Assembly: GCF_963675165.1 (NCBI RefSeq)
Contig: NC_087384.1
Span: forward strand, 4,271,182 to 4,335,181
Direction of reading: 5' to 3'
Origin: Halichondria panicea
Lineage: Eukaryota; Porifera; Demospongiae; Suberitida; Halichondriidae
Length of the DNA stretch: 64,000 nt
Below are positions 11,601-26,364 of the stretch, piece after piece. The first letter of the stretch is position 1; each line of letters starts with the position of its first letter. The translations under genes were made by a program, and so were the position numbers. The notes under the pieces were generated by a model, which saw only the letters and a program-made list of their open reading frames with translations, did no database searches and was not told the origin of the DNA.

Positions 11601-14600
11601 TTTGTCTGTGTGCATACACATGGAGTGTTCTAGCTGTCTGAGCAATGTGAACTTCTTTGTTACCTGTACATGTATGTTGCTGCAGATATTGTGTGTTTGG
11701 ACTTGGCTCCAGGGCATACCCCAACTTCTGTACGTTTGCCCACACCTGTGACAACCTGCTCAGTGACCTGGGGGCAGAGAAAATATTATCTTGTGGAGAG
11801 GGAGATGAACTGTGCGGACAAGAGGAGAGCTTTCAGGTGTGCAGGAATATGAGGGTTAGGGGTACAGAGTTACTGCTTTAAAGGTGCATGTAGAGGAGTA
11901 TGAAAGATTTTCATCAGTAGAACATAAATTGTACATAATTATACATACGTTTAAGGACACCATTCACATTTGTATACACTGCTTCCCCCTCCCTGTAGGC
12001 GTGGTTGAAGCAGTGCTACCAGGAGGCCTGTGCTGCGTACAGCCTGGAGCAACACTTGGACGACTCTGACTTTGAGGGATACAACACTGGCTACTCATCT
12101 GAAAAATTCCGAGTGATGAAGTACGATAATGCCCGTCCAATTAGAGATGAGTGCAATGGCTTGAGGGTCGTTCACTCGAAGGATGTCTACCCAGCAGTGC
12201 TCAAGAGCAGAGTGAAGCTGCAGCCTTCCCATTCTGAGTGAGTTTGCACCCACTTTGGCAGGGGGTGTGTGGCAAGAAGAGTATATTCTGCACCTACGTT
12301 ACTGCATGTGGAATCACATACTTTCCCAAAATTGCTTCAAAGGAGAGTATTGAAGTTATGTCATGGAAATTACTAGAATGCTGTTGGCCAACATGTAATT
12401 AATTGTTAATTGCCAAGCATTTCCTATTTCTGTTGTTTCTCATTCTCTAGACAATTAAGCTGCGCATTTACTTAATATTGAAACAGTCAGTAGGCTTCGA
12501 TCCAAATTATCGATGATGTGATGTATAGTATGTAGTGATACATGTATTGTACAGATTGAGTATTTATTCACAAACCACATGCACACATACAGTCGTTCCA
12601 CGATTATGGCAGTGTTAGGCATGAGTGGATCACGACGTCTCAATTATGAACCAGGAGACCATGTGGCGATCTTCCCTCAAAACAATCACAAGGTTGTGAC
12701 AACCCTCATTGACCGTCTCAACCCGTCCATCAACCCAGACCAACCAATCTTTATCGAGACACGTCGAGTGTCAACCAATGGCGATTCGTCGTGGGTGGAG
12801 GACCGACGAATGCCGGTGCCCGTTACCCTCCGTGAAGCTCTCACCTACTACCTCGACATCGCCAACCCACCCTCCGCCCAGTTTTTGAAGCTACTTGCCA
12901 AACAGGCCACAAGGTTGGCTGATAAAGAGGCCCTCAACGAACTAGCCAAGGGTGGCGATACTTACGAGGACTGGAAGTATGAGAGGTTCCCTAGCTTTTG
13001 TGACGTGATGGACCAGTTTCCCTCACTGAAAGTAGATGTCACTCTTCTACTGCAGCAACTGCCTCTACTGCAGTGTGTAAGTCAATGCGTCATGCGCAAA
13101 CATTCTGGCACCACATTTTATACAGTGCACAGTAATTTTCGTAATATTTCTTGAAGGCCTTAATTGTAAATTCCCTGGTCAATTTCGTGCAATTATATTA
13201 CTCATTATAGCCAGACCTTTGTGTGCATTTACATGTAATGCTGAATTAGAGTACATGTAGCTGCTTGGAATGAGTGTTGTCGTTGTCGACACTGGTCTTG
13301 CTTTAACAAACCCCTCCCCCATATCATGCAGCGCTACTATTCGATTAGCTCCTCCCCTAAGCTGCATCCTGACGAGGTCCATGTCACTGTTGCCGTAGTG
13401 TCCTTCAGAAAAAGGAGTAAGTCTCGCACTCGTACAATGTACATCGCACATTTCCTCTCTCAAGTGCAGCAACACTTCAATTGTAAATACAGTTGTCATC
13501 AGGTACATGATGTGTTCAACTGTGCTTATGAACTACGTGAAAGTTGCTTAATGAGCCTCATGCAGCACGTGTTTGGTTCCGACCACATTAACACACCTGT
13601 GGATAGACACTCACTGCATGCCTGATTCACAATCACCTGCATGCAGTATAGCATACCTCCTTTCATCTCTTAATTCATAGCTGCTCAAGACAATATTGAG
13701 CACTACTTCTACAACTTCTGTTTGAGCTGTAGCCAAATAATTATATTTTGGCTCTCAGTTTTGAACAGTAGTGCAGTCATGTATGTGCATAGCTTTTATT
13801 TAACCCACATACCTTCCCTACACACTTACAGATGGTTTGGGTCCTCGTCACAATGGGGTGTGTTCCACATGGCTGAACAAAGTGGACCTGGGGGAGGTGA
13901 TACCATGCTTTATCCGCAAGGCCCATGCCTTCCGCATGCCCAAAGACCCTCGTGTCCCCATCATCATGGTGGGTCCCGGCACTGGTATCGCTCCGTTCAG
14001 ATCATTCTGGCAGGATCGCATATACGTGAAGAACGAGGCTCTCAAGATGCAACTGAGCATGCCCAGTAACATCCCCACCAAGGTGTGCACACGGGCATGC
14101 ATGTACGTTGTACCTTCCACTGCATATGGACATACTTATGAGTGCATTGTGTTCTATAGTGAGCATGATCATGCACTCAACAGCCTATTAATTGGTGCAT
14201 AGTTATTACAGTTAGCTGAAAGCCTATTAGAGAAATGTCTGAAAGGGTTTCTGATAAATGCAATCAGGAAATGTTTCTTAAATTGCTTCCTGTGGGTTGA
14301 CTGTGGTCATTGCTTCTCAAAAATTGATTTTAGAAACCTAATGTTGTTTTGGCAGGAAATTTAATCATTTTTGCTTGTCAGTCACATTCCATTGGTGTGA
14401 AGTGTCCTACACCCACACAGTTGCATGTGTCAGCTGATGTTTGAGTTGTGGTAATTTAATTAGCACCTTAGGTTCATGAACACGATAATTAATGTTGTGA
14501 CACAACAATGTGCACACACACGCACGCACACGGCTCGGAGCTGATCTCATTAGTGGCAGGGTGCTCTGCCATTTTTTCGTCTTGATTCTGTGCAGCTACG

Positions 14601-16710
14601 TAATCGTAATCATTCGAATTATAGCATTACATAGATACCGAATGCAAAGCACGCACGCACGCACACACGCACACACACACACACACACAGCCTGTCCAGA
14701 AGAAGCTTCAGACAGTTTCAGGCAGAAACAGGAGAGTCACAGAATACATTGCCCCGAATCGCAACCTTCTTAACACCAGCCCTAGCCGTGGATCTATTGC
14801 CGACACGTCTCTACATGTATTCTCAAGCCCACAGCTACTCGAAGAAGACGACGAAGTGGATGGTGGTAACCTGAAAATGTGTCGCTCTATCTCTGATGTC
14901 GATGATGTTAGCCGAGAAGAGATCGCTCGAGTGCTAGCCAATAGACAAAAGGAATGGGGGGCACTGAGTTTGTACTTTGGCTGCCGTAGGAGCGATCTGG
15001 ATCATATCTACAAAGATGAGCTGAAGAAGGCACGGGTAGTAGGTGGACTGGACAATGTCTACGTGGCACTCTCTAGAGAGCCGGAACAGCCAAAGGTGAG
15101 TACTATAATTAATAGCCAAAAAGGTTAGGAATCGGGTTCCAGATCGCTTGCAGCAGTACATGTGTTTTTGTGTATATACATGTACATGTATACGGCATTG
15201 GGAAGTCACAGTTGAGTGATTAGGTGGTCGATCTTTTCCCACTTTCTTGCACCATTACCAGCATGCAAACTTAATAAGATGTATTATGTACATCAGCACC
15301 CCCAGCTAGACTGTTCATTGCAACACTGAACAGCATGCACAGTACCATCTTTATGTCATTTGTTCTTTGCAGAAATACGTTCAGCACTTGTTGAAGGAGA
15401 ATGCTGATGCTGTAGTTCACCAACTCATAGAAGAGAGGGGTCATTTCTATGTGTGTGGGGACATCTCCATGGCAGCGGACGTGTGTCGTACCCTTCAGAG
15501 CATATTTGAGGAGAACGCCGCTATGTCTGCCGATCAAGCCAGGAAACTGATTGAGTCGATGAAGGATACTGGGTTCTATCACGAGGACATCTTTGGCGTC
15601 ACATTCAAACATCATGAGGTCACTACCCGAGTGAGAACTGCAGCCAAGAAGTGAGTGTACATGGTGGGGTGAACGTTGGACTTATACACATGTATGAAAT
15701 ACAGTGCAACAATCACAATTTCTGAGTAGTGTAGTCTTTTGTTATTGCCTCCCCCCCAAAAGTGGTCTTGAGTACATCACACATAATTCACATTCATATC
15801 AACCCACTCACTCACGTTAGGGCCTGGCGTATTCTTGTGAACACTGGAGATTCTCTCATGTTGCCTAGTCCCATGACCCCTCATGTCAGAATGCCCAGCC
15901 CACTACCAGGAGCTATGGTGAGCAAGTACGGTGTACATAAATACATTCTATTTTGCACAGTAAGCTGGTAAACTGTTGAGTAGGGTAGCAAGTGTTGAGA
16001 AGCCAGTACTTATCATTTAAATTGTAACTCTTTTTATTGGATAACTCCTCCCTCTAGCCGAGACATCCTCTTGACATCCAGTTTAATTCGTCCACCCTGC
16101 CCTTAAGACGTTCTGCTGGAATGAGCAAACGGCCTACCGTCACCGTACTCAACACTCAGAAACTAACACCCACTGAGCAGGTCGACAAGATGCTCCACTC
16201 ACGAACGTAAGCTGGTGTATGTTGTTATAATAGTGTAGGTTCATATTTATAACGACAGATCGAAGATACTAATATGAATCTTAGTAGCGGAGTGATAGTA
16301 GCCAAATCAAAACACTTCGGACCAAAAGTGTTGATTGTGCTTTGTAAGTAGTAAAGTCACGTGCAAGTCAAAGTTATGTGCAAGTCAGTGCACTCTCGAG
16401 GCATACAAATGCATTCTCTTGCTCGTTTTTAATTTCTTTCATTCCTCCCTGCAGCTCTGCTCCTCAACTCACGCCTCCCAAATTCGTTGTACCACCTAGG
16501 GCGCTCTCCCCAGTCACGGGAGACAATCCCATCCTAGAGCCAGTGGTCGAGGTCACCTCGCCTAAGTCACCTGATACCAGTACCAATGAGGACAAAGAGG
16601 AATCTGCAGAATCATCATCATCGGAGGCAGTAGTGAGTAGACAACAGTCAGATGAGTCGAGACAATCACGCCGGATAAAGACAATTTCAAGTGTCGAAAG
16701 TGTAGTGTAG
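2345..16710 (+). CDS. NOS: Nitric oxide synthase, PDZ-containing, 22 exons, 1579 aa
   Basis: Converts L-arginine, O2 and NADPH to NO and citrulline using haem, tetrahydrobiopterin, FMN and FAD. Coding exons: 2345-3007, 4395-4552, 5163-5337, 5944-6035, 7251-7392, 8236-8381, 8681-8855, 9647-9745, 10060-10212, 10378-10496, 10788-11037, 11285-11457, 11686-11836, 11999-12237, 12593-13076, 13332-13416, 13832-14082, 14691-15095, 15373-15650, 15821-15917, 16058-16206, 16455-16710. They sum to 4740 nt with all phases matching and every intron GT-AG. Order: PDZ (about 3-85), linker, oxygenase (about 222-630), calmodulin site (636-655), FMN (658-880), FAD/NADPH (about 900-1412), tail (1413-1579). Start: MSDVL at 2345; an in-frame ATG at 2324 lies before a likely 3' splice site. 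It is longer than vertebrate nNOS because of an NADPH-domain insertion and a long tail. The N-terminal PDZ and the reductase insert resemble nNOS most. Confidence 0.97.
7601..7660. repeat. Perfect 30-bp tandem duplication
   Basis: Two identical adjacent 30-bp units (7601-7630 and 7631-7660), each starting gaagggggtacgtg, lie in NOS intron 5. This is a recent local duplication with no coding role. Confidence 0.85.
7903..8112 (+). mobile_element. Dispersed repeat family A, copy in NOS intron 5
   Basis: Starts GCCTCGGTGTGCATGCGC, has an internal GT run, then segments such as gtttctataggttctag, cgtggatttgcaaaataat, ctcgagttatacctag and ggaatgccattgcag. The same ordered blocks recur at 25894-26402, 41331-41752, 45000-45310, 55600-55935 and 57860-58025. 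It is an anonymous, probably non-autonomous element. Confidence 0.7.
8631..8679. repeat. (AC)n microsatellite forming the 3' end of NOS intron 6
   Basis: An uninterrupted AC tract runs directly into the acceptor acacag|CTACGAC of NOS exon 7, so the usual pyrimidine tract is replaced by alternating C and A. Shorter AC runs sit at the acceptors of exons 2, 3, 4, 15 and 18 of the same gene. Confidence 0.9.
10378..12237 (+). other. NOS calmodulin site and FMN domain, exons 10-14
   Basis: The exon 10-11 junction encodes a basic amphipathic helix (residues 636-655, [16 protein letters not shown]) matching a 1-5-8-14 calmodulin spacing (F636, A640, V643, I649). The FMN loop [19 protein letters not shown] and [10 protein letters not shown] follow. 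Exon 12 encodes an insert of about 45 residues rich in Gly, Ala and Ser, at the position of the autoinhibitory loop of the calcium-dependent NOS isoforms. This implies control by Ca2+/calmodulin rather than constitutive activity (inference). Confidence 0.85.
12593..15650 (+). other. NOS FAD/NADPH reductase exons 15-19
   Basis: Exons 15-16 encode [11 protein letters not shown] and RYYSISSSP (FAD). Exon 17 encodes GVCSTWL and the NADPH pyrophosphate loop [14 protein letters not shown] (about 1148-1161). Exon 18 begins with about 95 residues of polar, acidic and Ser-rich sequence (about 1186-1275) before the [14 protein letters not shown] strand. Exon 19 encodes [12 protein letters not shown] and [10 protein letters not shown] at the reductase C-terminus. 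Rat nNOS has about 20 residues between the FWQ and FGC motifs; here there are about 118, so exon 18 carries a large lineage-specific insertion. Confidence 0.88.
15821..16710 (+). other. NOS C-terminal tail exons 20-22 with PDZ-ligand-like end
   Basis: After the reductase core the reading frame crosses into three further exons rather than stopping at the TGA just past the exon 19 donor (15651). The added tail is about 167 residues. It is rich in Pro, Ser and Thr, with many S/T-P sites ([27 protein letters not shown]), then an acidic Ser run, and finally ISSVESVV followed by TAG. The last three residues S-V-V fit a class I PDZ ligand (S/T-x-hydrophobic). Exon phases 2-1, 0-0 and 2-1 support inclusion. 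Tails of other NOS isoforms tune electron flow. Confidence 0.75.
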
Positions 16711-16920
16711 GATTAATTGGAACTAGTTGTAGTTTTCTTAACGATTTAATTGATCTTCCTCGCACAACATGCAGATGATTATAATTTTTTGAAGGACATT
16801 TTAATAGGATCGCATATAATATATACACATGCGTACGTATAATTATGATCTCAACAACTTGATGTACATGAACACCCCATATAATTTGAATGTGTACTAT
16901 TAAATTTTTATTTTATTTTG

Positions 16921-17035
16921 TGCTGTATATACACAGTACACTCAACAATTAATTTCACACAAAAAATAATGAGATTGACATGAATTAATTAATTATATTG
17001 TTTATTTCAAGAATGTCAAACACTATACTACTTAT
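16921..17035 (-). pseudogene. Degenerate duplicate of the mS23 gene 3' end
   Basis: This stretch (tgctgtatatacacagtaca ... gtcaaacactata) closely matches 17299-17404, which holds the 3' untranslated start, stop codon and last codons of the mS23 gene. The coding part of this copy is broken and nothing upstream is duplicated. Neighbouring spans 16825-16880 and 17051-17105 (cgtataattatgatctca ... gaacaccccat) are also a direct repeat pair. It sits between the convergent NOS and mS23 genes. Confidence 0.65.
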
Positions 17036-17366
17036 CAATTAAGCGGTGTGTGCGTATACGTATAATTATGATCTCACAATTACTTAATGTGCATGAACAC
17101 CCCATAATAACGAGTGTTACAAGCATGCGCTTTGCTAATGCCTCTCGCCATGTTATGCTTTCGCTCAAAAAGTATTAGTGTTATATATGAATTTTACATT
17201 AGACACACACACACGCATGCACAGTCAGCTTTACCGTATCCCTCGAGGCATAATTATGGATCGATGTGTATAATTATACCGATCGTATTATTAAATATGC
17301 TGTACACTGCAGTACATTCAGCAATTAATTTCACAAAAAATAATGAGATTGACATGAATTAATTAT

Positions 17367-19223
17367 TTACTTCAAAGATTCTAGAACGTCAAACACTACT
17401 TTCTCCAGTGGTGTGGCGTCCGGTTTGGTCTCTTTAGCTGCCTCCTGCAGAACAGACACGCACAGGTAAAAATAATCATGAAGAAGGATCGACAATTAGC
17501 AATCCACAAAAAAAGTTTAGCCTATAAATGGTATATACCGTACCATACATAAATACAATTTATACATACGCATACACATGAACAGCCTCGCACAATAAGA
17601 ACGAGAGTACACGGCTACGTACTAGCTATAGGCCGGCTGTAGCCATAGATTCTGTATCTATGCTGTAGCTATACAAGAGTCTCATGCCAACAACGACACC
17701 CACTACTATTTTCTATTACGCGCACGCATCCATAATTACATGTATATCCAAATCTCATTCTCAATACTCTCTAGCAAGTCTATACATAATGATGCCAATG
17801 GTAGATCAGTTTGGAGGTAATAAAGATTAACCAAATGTAGCCACACCCAATTCCGCATTCCTGAGCGTGAGATACAATGCATTATTAGTTGCCTTGCGCT
17901 AAGGGCGCTCGGCAATTATGGCACTCCACCAAAGTGAGTAAAAAGCTTTTCATCACATTACGCACCTGACTTACATGTAGAAGGTACATGTCATGTATAT
18001 ACCTGTAATGGTGTATGCACAGTATATACAAGTCTTACCTTTTCTCTGGGTTGCACACTGAGTGTCGAGTGAACGTCACTGACAGCTGCCATTGCACTCA
18101 AACCAGCTTCCTCTCGGCTCTTTCCAAGAGAAATCCTTTTGTTCTGCTCTCGTACAAACTGGTCAATCAGGTTAGGCAAGTTTCGATCCTTTCCCTCACA
18201 CAAAGAGTAGATTTCTTCTGCTGGAGTGAGGCCTGCCTTGGTGACAATAGAGTAGTGCCTTAAGAAATCCCTACAAGTATACGTACAGGTACACTATTAA
18301 GAAGGTAAAAGTCATTATCAAAAGGGAGGATGTAGTTACACATAAATGTACAATAAATATGACCAGATCACTGGAGTGTTTACACCCTCGGCATGAGGTG
18401 TTCTATTACATATCTCATAGTTGAATAGTGCTGTAAAAACTCCAGTATCATACTTTATGTCAATCTACAGGGAAATAAATAATTACTGCCTTACAAAGAA
18501 TGTTGTACGCTGCAATTACGGCTGGGGAAAGGCGTTGAAGTTTTTAGGTCATGCATAGGAGACTATGAAGTATGAACACAGTAAATCCAGCAAAGAGGAC
18601 TAATAACACATGACATGTATGGTAATGCATGTCTATAGTATGCAAAAACAATCATTGTGTAATTCTAGATAATTATTATAGTGTACGGAGTTTCAGTTGA
18701 TCTGTGAACAATCGTTTTCTACGATCACAGGGTCAGGTAACTCCTGCTACTCTATGCACACTCAGTAGTGCCTCAGGGTACAAAACCAACCCAGGCTCAA
18801 TACATGTGCAAACACTAAAACCCCTTCCAATAAAAGACGTCATGACTTGCGTTACCACTACTAATTGATCTCAGCTGTACGGTATGTATATATAATTATA
18901 TAGGAGCATAACCTAGTCTCAGCCGTAGTCGAAAGCTGCATTGGATACAACACTTTTTATTCTGCCATGATACCCTTCCCTTCATAATTATGAATCAGTA
19001 AACAGAGCACATTTCACCTTCTAAGGCAGTCTTCAGTGAAGGAGAGTGTCTTGGCCTTGCCAGAATGGAGTTGTCTGTCCTTGTGAGGTGGGGGAAGTGG
19101 TTCTACGGGAGGGAAGGCTTCAGCTACATCCAACCATAGAGGACGCTCCTTTAACACTCGAGTACTAAGCAGAAACCGTGTTCTAGCAACAACTGAGCCA
19201 GCTTCTATCACTCGCGAGGCCAT
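17367..19223 (-). CDS. MRPS23: Mitochondrial ribosomal protein mS23 (MRPS23-like)
   Basis: Component of the mitochondrial small ribosomal subunit. Exon 1 (19223-19018) encodes the N-terminus with TRFLLSTRVLKERPLWLDV and AFPP, matching the conserved 'LKEKPLWFDVYDAFPP' block of MRPS23. A later exon (18270-18039) encodes DFLRHYSIV, TPAEEIY and a charged helix. The last exon (17444-17367) encodes EAAKETKPD ... VLESLK then TAA. Exon 1 ends in phase 2 and the 18270 exon also needs phase 2, so an internal exon of a multiple of 3 nt is missing from this model. Open sequence near 18380-18475 has a good acceptor but not the right phase. Either a short exon was missed or the sequence has an indel. Its start lies 74 bp from the stop of the upstream FAAP20-like gene on the same strand. 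Confidence 0.8.
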
Positions 19224-19297
19224 GCTTGATTGCGGTAAGAATCGCCAAAAAAATTAAAACCTTGATTGGTAATGATCACTAGATGTGTATATGAAAA

Positions 19298-21052
19298 TCA
19301 GTCGGTGAGGTCTTCCACAGTCAGGCACAGAGCAAAGTGCTCATCAGCTTGATCTTGAGTAAACCTGGATAACAGACACATAAAGAATTACTTGTCTAGC
19401 ATTACTGGTCTTACTTGTTAAATTGTGTTAAATTCTACCTATTAAAAAATGCTTGAGGGTTAGTAATCAAGATGCATGTAAAGCATGGATTGTATATACA
19501 TTATACAGTGTTACCTTATGAACTTATGAACTTATGGAATATGGTAGTAGTTATAGTATGCACTTATTTACGACGTACCTTGCCGGGAACTCAAAGTAGC
19601 ACATTGGACATTGCTTAACAGCCAGATGACTGGTAATGGTAGTAGTACTGTTTGACACAGATGGACCAAAGCTCACAGCAGCAGGCACAGCAGGCTGAAG
19701 AGTGGGTACACCTTGAGAGGTTACTGGCGAAACTTGTCTAATACTCGTTCCAGAATTTTCACCCCTCACTTCAACTTTCTTGACATTAGAGTAAGATTTT
19801 CTGCAGACTACCGGGTTCAAATCAGCTCCGGGCTGTTGTACTACAGGTAACCAGTTTGCCTTGCTTATATGATGAACCTGACTTGGTTTGACAACTGGAT
19901 CTGTCGATTTGTCCCATCTTACAGGAGGCAGCTCATCACTGCTCGACGAATCAGGGCTCCTCTCAATGTAAATATCCACTTCTCTATCAATTCGGTTTAA
20001 TTCATCTACCGAAATTTCGTCAAACTCATTATCAATGTCATAAATGTCCACAGGAGGGTTGTATGATGTTAGAGAAGCCTCATCATTGTTCGTAGGATTA
20101 TCATTTTGACTAGTATGCGAGGTGCAAGATGGAATTGTCCTGTTGCTTGGTTCGAGTGCAACAAAAGTGTTCTTAGTATGAATAGTTGTTTCCTGTGAAG
20201 AAAGGGTATCAAAATCCATGTCTTCTTGCATTATTTTATCAAACACTCGCTCATCTTCGATTGACATATCCAAGAAATCATCCTCATCTGAAAACACTTT
20301 CTGGTCTTCATTAGGAGGTTGAACATTAACTGCTGTGTCGATTTCCATGTGAGACTCCTTAACAAAATGGCTACTGTGCATTCCATCACCAAATTTCTCG
20401 AAACTATCACTACCAAAATGTTCATTGGCTGTGTTAGTTTCTTCGACCTCATCATCCCTGAACATGCTCACTGCATTCCAGAGGTTGTATTTGATGTTGG
20501 GGGGTGGTAGGGGTGTCCATTTTAGAGACGGCTGCTCTGCCGAGCCATCACTCTCTTCCTCTGACACACCTCCAGCAGGAAGATCGTTCTCCATTGGCAA
20601 CTGCAAACCATAAAAGAAGTCAGTGCAAATGTATATTTGAGTAATAGTGAGATACTAACGTACAACCATGCTGTATTGCATTTTTGACATGCTGTTTAAT
20701 GTAGATTTATGTTCGAGGGAGTGGGTAAGGGTTAGGGTCTAATTAGATTGTATGTGTGTGTGGGTGTGTGTGGGGAGGGAGAACAGTGACTAACCTTAAG
20801 CTGTGATGTGGGGAACGAGGTGACGGGTTGTCCTCGTATCTTCTCCAATAGTTGTGCATATGACGTTGTAGGCCTGTGCAGAAAGGAACTGCTACAATAA
20901 GGAGCTATCATGAATGTGTTTTATACCTACCTGAATATGAGACTGTCAGCAGCGGGAGAACTGGAGGACTGATCAGTTGAATTCTCACCAACCTCCACAC
21001 TTGGTTTGGGCCTTTTTAAACTCAGAGGAACCTTCTTCTTCAGGGACTCCAT
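19298..21052 (-). CDS. FAAP20-like UBZ4 zinc-finger protein, 429 aa
   Basis: Four exons (21052-20931, 20873-20795, 20600-19579, 19364-19298) total 1290 nt with matching phases. The C-terminus is a UBZ4-type ubiquitin-binding finger: CPMC (398-401), FPARFT, H417 and C421 (C2HC). It ends VEDLTD, much like the end of human FAAP20 (CPMC...EF...H-x3-C...EDVTW). Residues 94-99 KWTPLP match the conserved SWTPFP block of FAAP20, which is involved in FANCA binding. The middle is acidic and Ser-rich with short hydrophobic patches such as VDIYI. FAAP20 links the Fanconi anaemia core complex to ubiquitin at DNA crosslinks. At 429 aa this is more than twice human FAAP20 (180 aa). Another UBZ4 DNA-repair protein is the main alternative. 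Confidence 0.65.
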
Positions 21053-21207
21053 TGTTAGCAGCCAGGTACTATACTGGAATCAACAGCTGAGTACACTTTT
21101 AAGAAGTGTGGTAAAGGTCGCTAGATATATTAAATTCTGCCAACCCAGCAGATTATTCTGAGACTTTGTGTTGACATTGTGTGTAGCTCTAGCTCTTTCT
21201 GGGAATT
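21053..21207. promoter_or_regulatory. 155-bp bidirectional promoter region
   Basis: Only 155 bp separate the start codon of the minus-strand FAAP20-like gene from that of plus-strand TMEM120. Both 5' untranslated regions and both core promoters must fit here, which implies a shared bidirectional promoter. No TATA-like element was recognised. Confidence 0.6.
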
Positions 21208-25192
<3,985 letters not shown>

Positions 25193-25635
25193 ATTTTAGG
25201 ATAAAACGATTTGACAACTTTTTGTGTATAATCAAATTGTTTGAAAGGACTGGCAGTAAAACAAATAATCATGAGGAAGAGAATGCATGCATGGCAATTA
25301 CACAATCTACGTATTTTCTGAAAAGGACCCTTGCGATCGCGAGCAGCTGTCTACACAGCTAGAGAGGATCTGTGCACAGACAGACTATAGATACTGTACA
25401 ACTTGCTTGCGCGTGCACACCAAGGCATGATCACAAAGATACTATAATTATATGTATATCTAGCTTATAGAAATACACACAAAAAACATACATGCAGGAC
25501 ATGAAGGAATATAAAAGCTATACAATCTGACCTCTAGATCTAACACAATGCTCTATATACATGTATACAACATAGCTTCTAAACAGTCAAGCGACAATGC
25601 TATAAAGTATAAACAGTTACTGCATTGTTCAAAGT

Positions 25636-26333
25636 TCAAAAATCAAGTTCGTCTTTTTTGAAGGTGAATTTTTCACTGTTCTCGGAGTAAAACTGTGAGT
25701 ACCAGCGCCTGTGCTTCAGTATGAGTTCATCTTCACGTACCAGGACTGGCTTGTGGTTGTAACGCTTGTTGTTCCACACTATCATGTCCCGCTCCAACTA
25801 CACAGGACAGGACAGAAAAGTTGTAATGTTTGACAAAATCAATAATCAAACAGCAAAGAAAACACTGAACGGATGAAAGCACCGCTGGTGTTGATGCCTC
25901 GGTGGAGATGCCACATAACATAATACACGCATTATAATTATCGTGATGAACAGCATTAATTAATTTTGCTGCATGCAAACTCAACCATGATTGTTGTTAA
26001 AAACGATCGATGCCAAAACTTCCAAGCCTAAAATCACTATGGCTGCAGCAGCAGCAGAGCCTTGCAGCTCTCTTCTCACTCTTGCAGCTACCAATAGCTA
26101 GCGTTCTAGTGCAGAGCTAACTACTAAGTAGAGTAGCAACACTCGGTGAATAAGTTTTGCTACGCACTCTTCTGAAAAGATTGCAATGGGATTCCAAGTA
26201 AGCAAAACTAAGCATAACTCGAGAACGAAGCATTATTTTGCAAATCCACGAATTAAAATCCCCAAAAAAACATGACTAGAAGCCTATAGAAACTCTTACT
26301 TACACTTCATTGATCCTTGAGTAGCTGTAGCAG

Positions 26334-26364
<31 letters not shown>

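Noticed and set aside
15648-15653. NOS ending at the in-frame TGA after exon 19
   Set aside because: A good donor (GTGAGT) overlaps it and three downstream exons join in correct phase with coding character, so termination here is less likely.
18380-18475. Open stretch proposed as the missing mS23 exon
   Set aside because: It has an acceptor and an open frame but the wrong phase, and gives no clear mS23 similarity; left unresolved.
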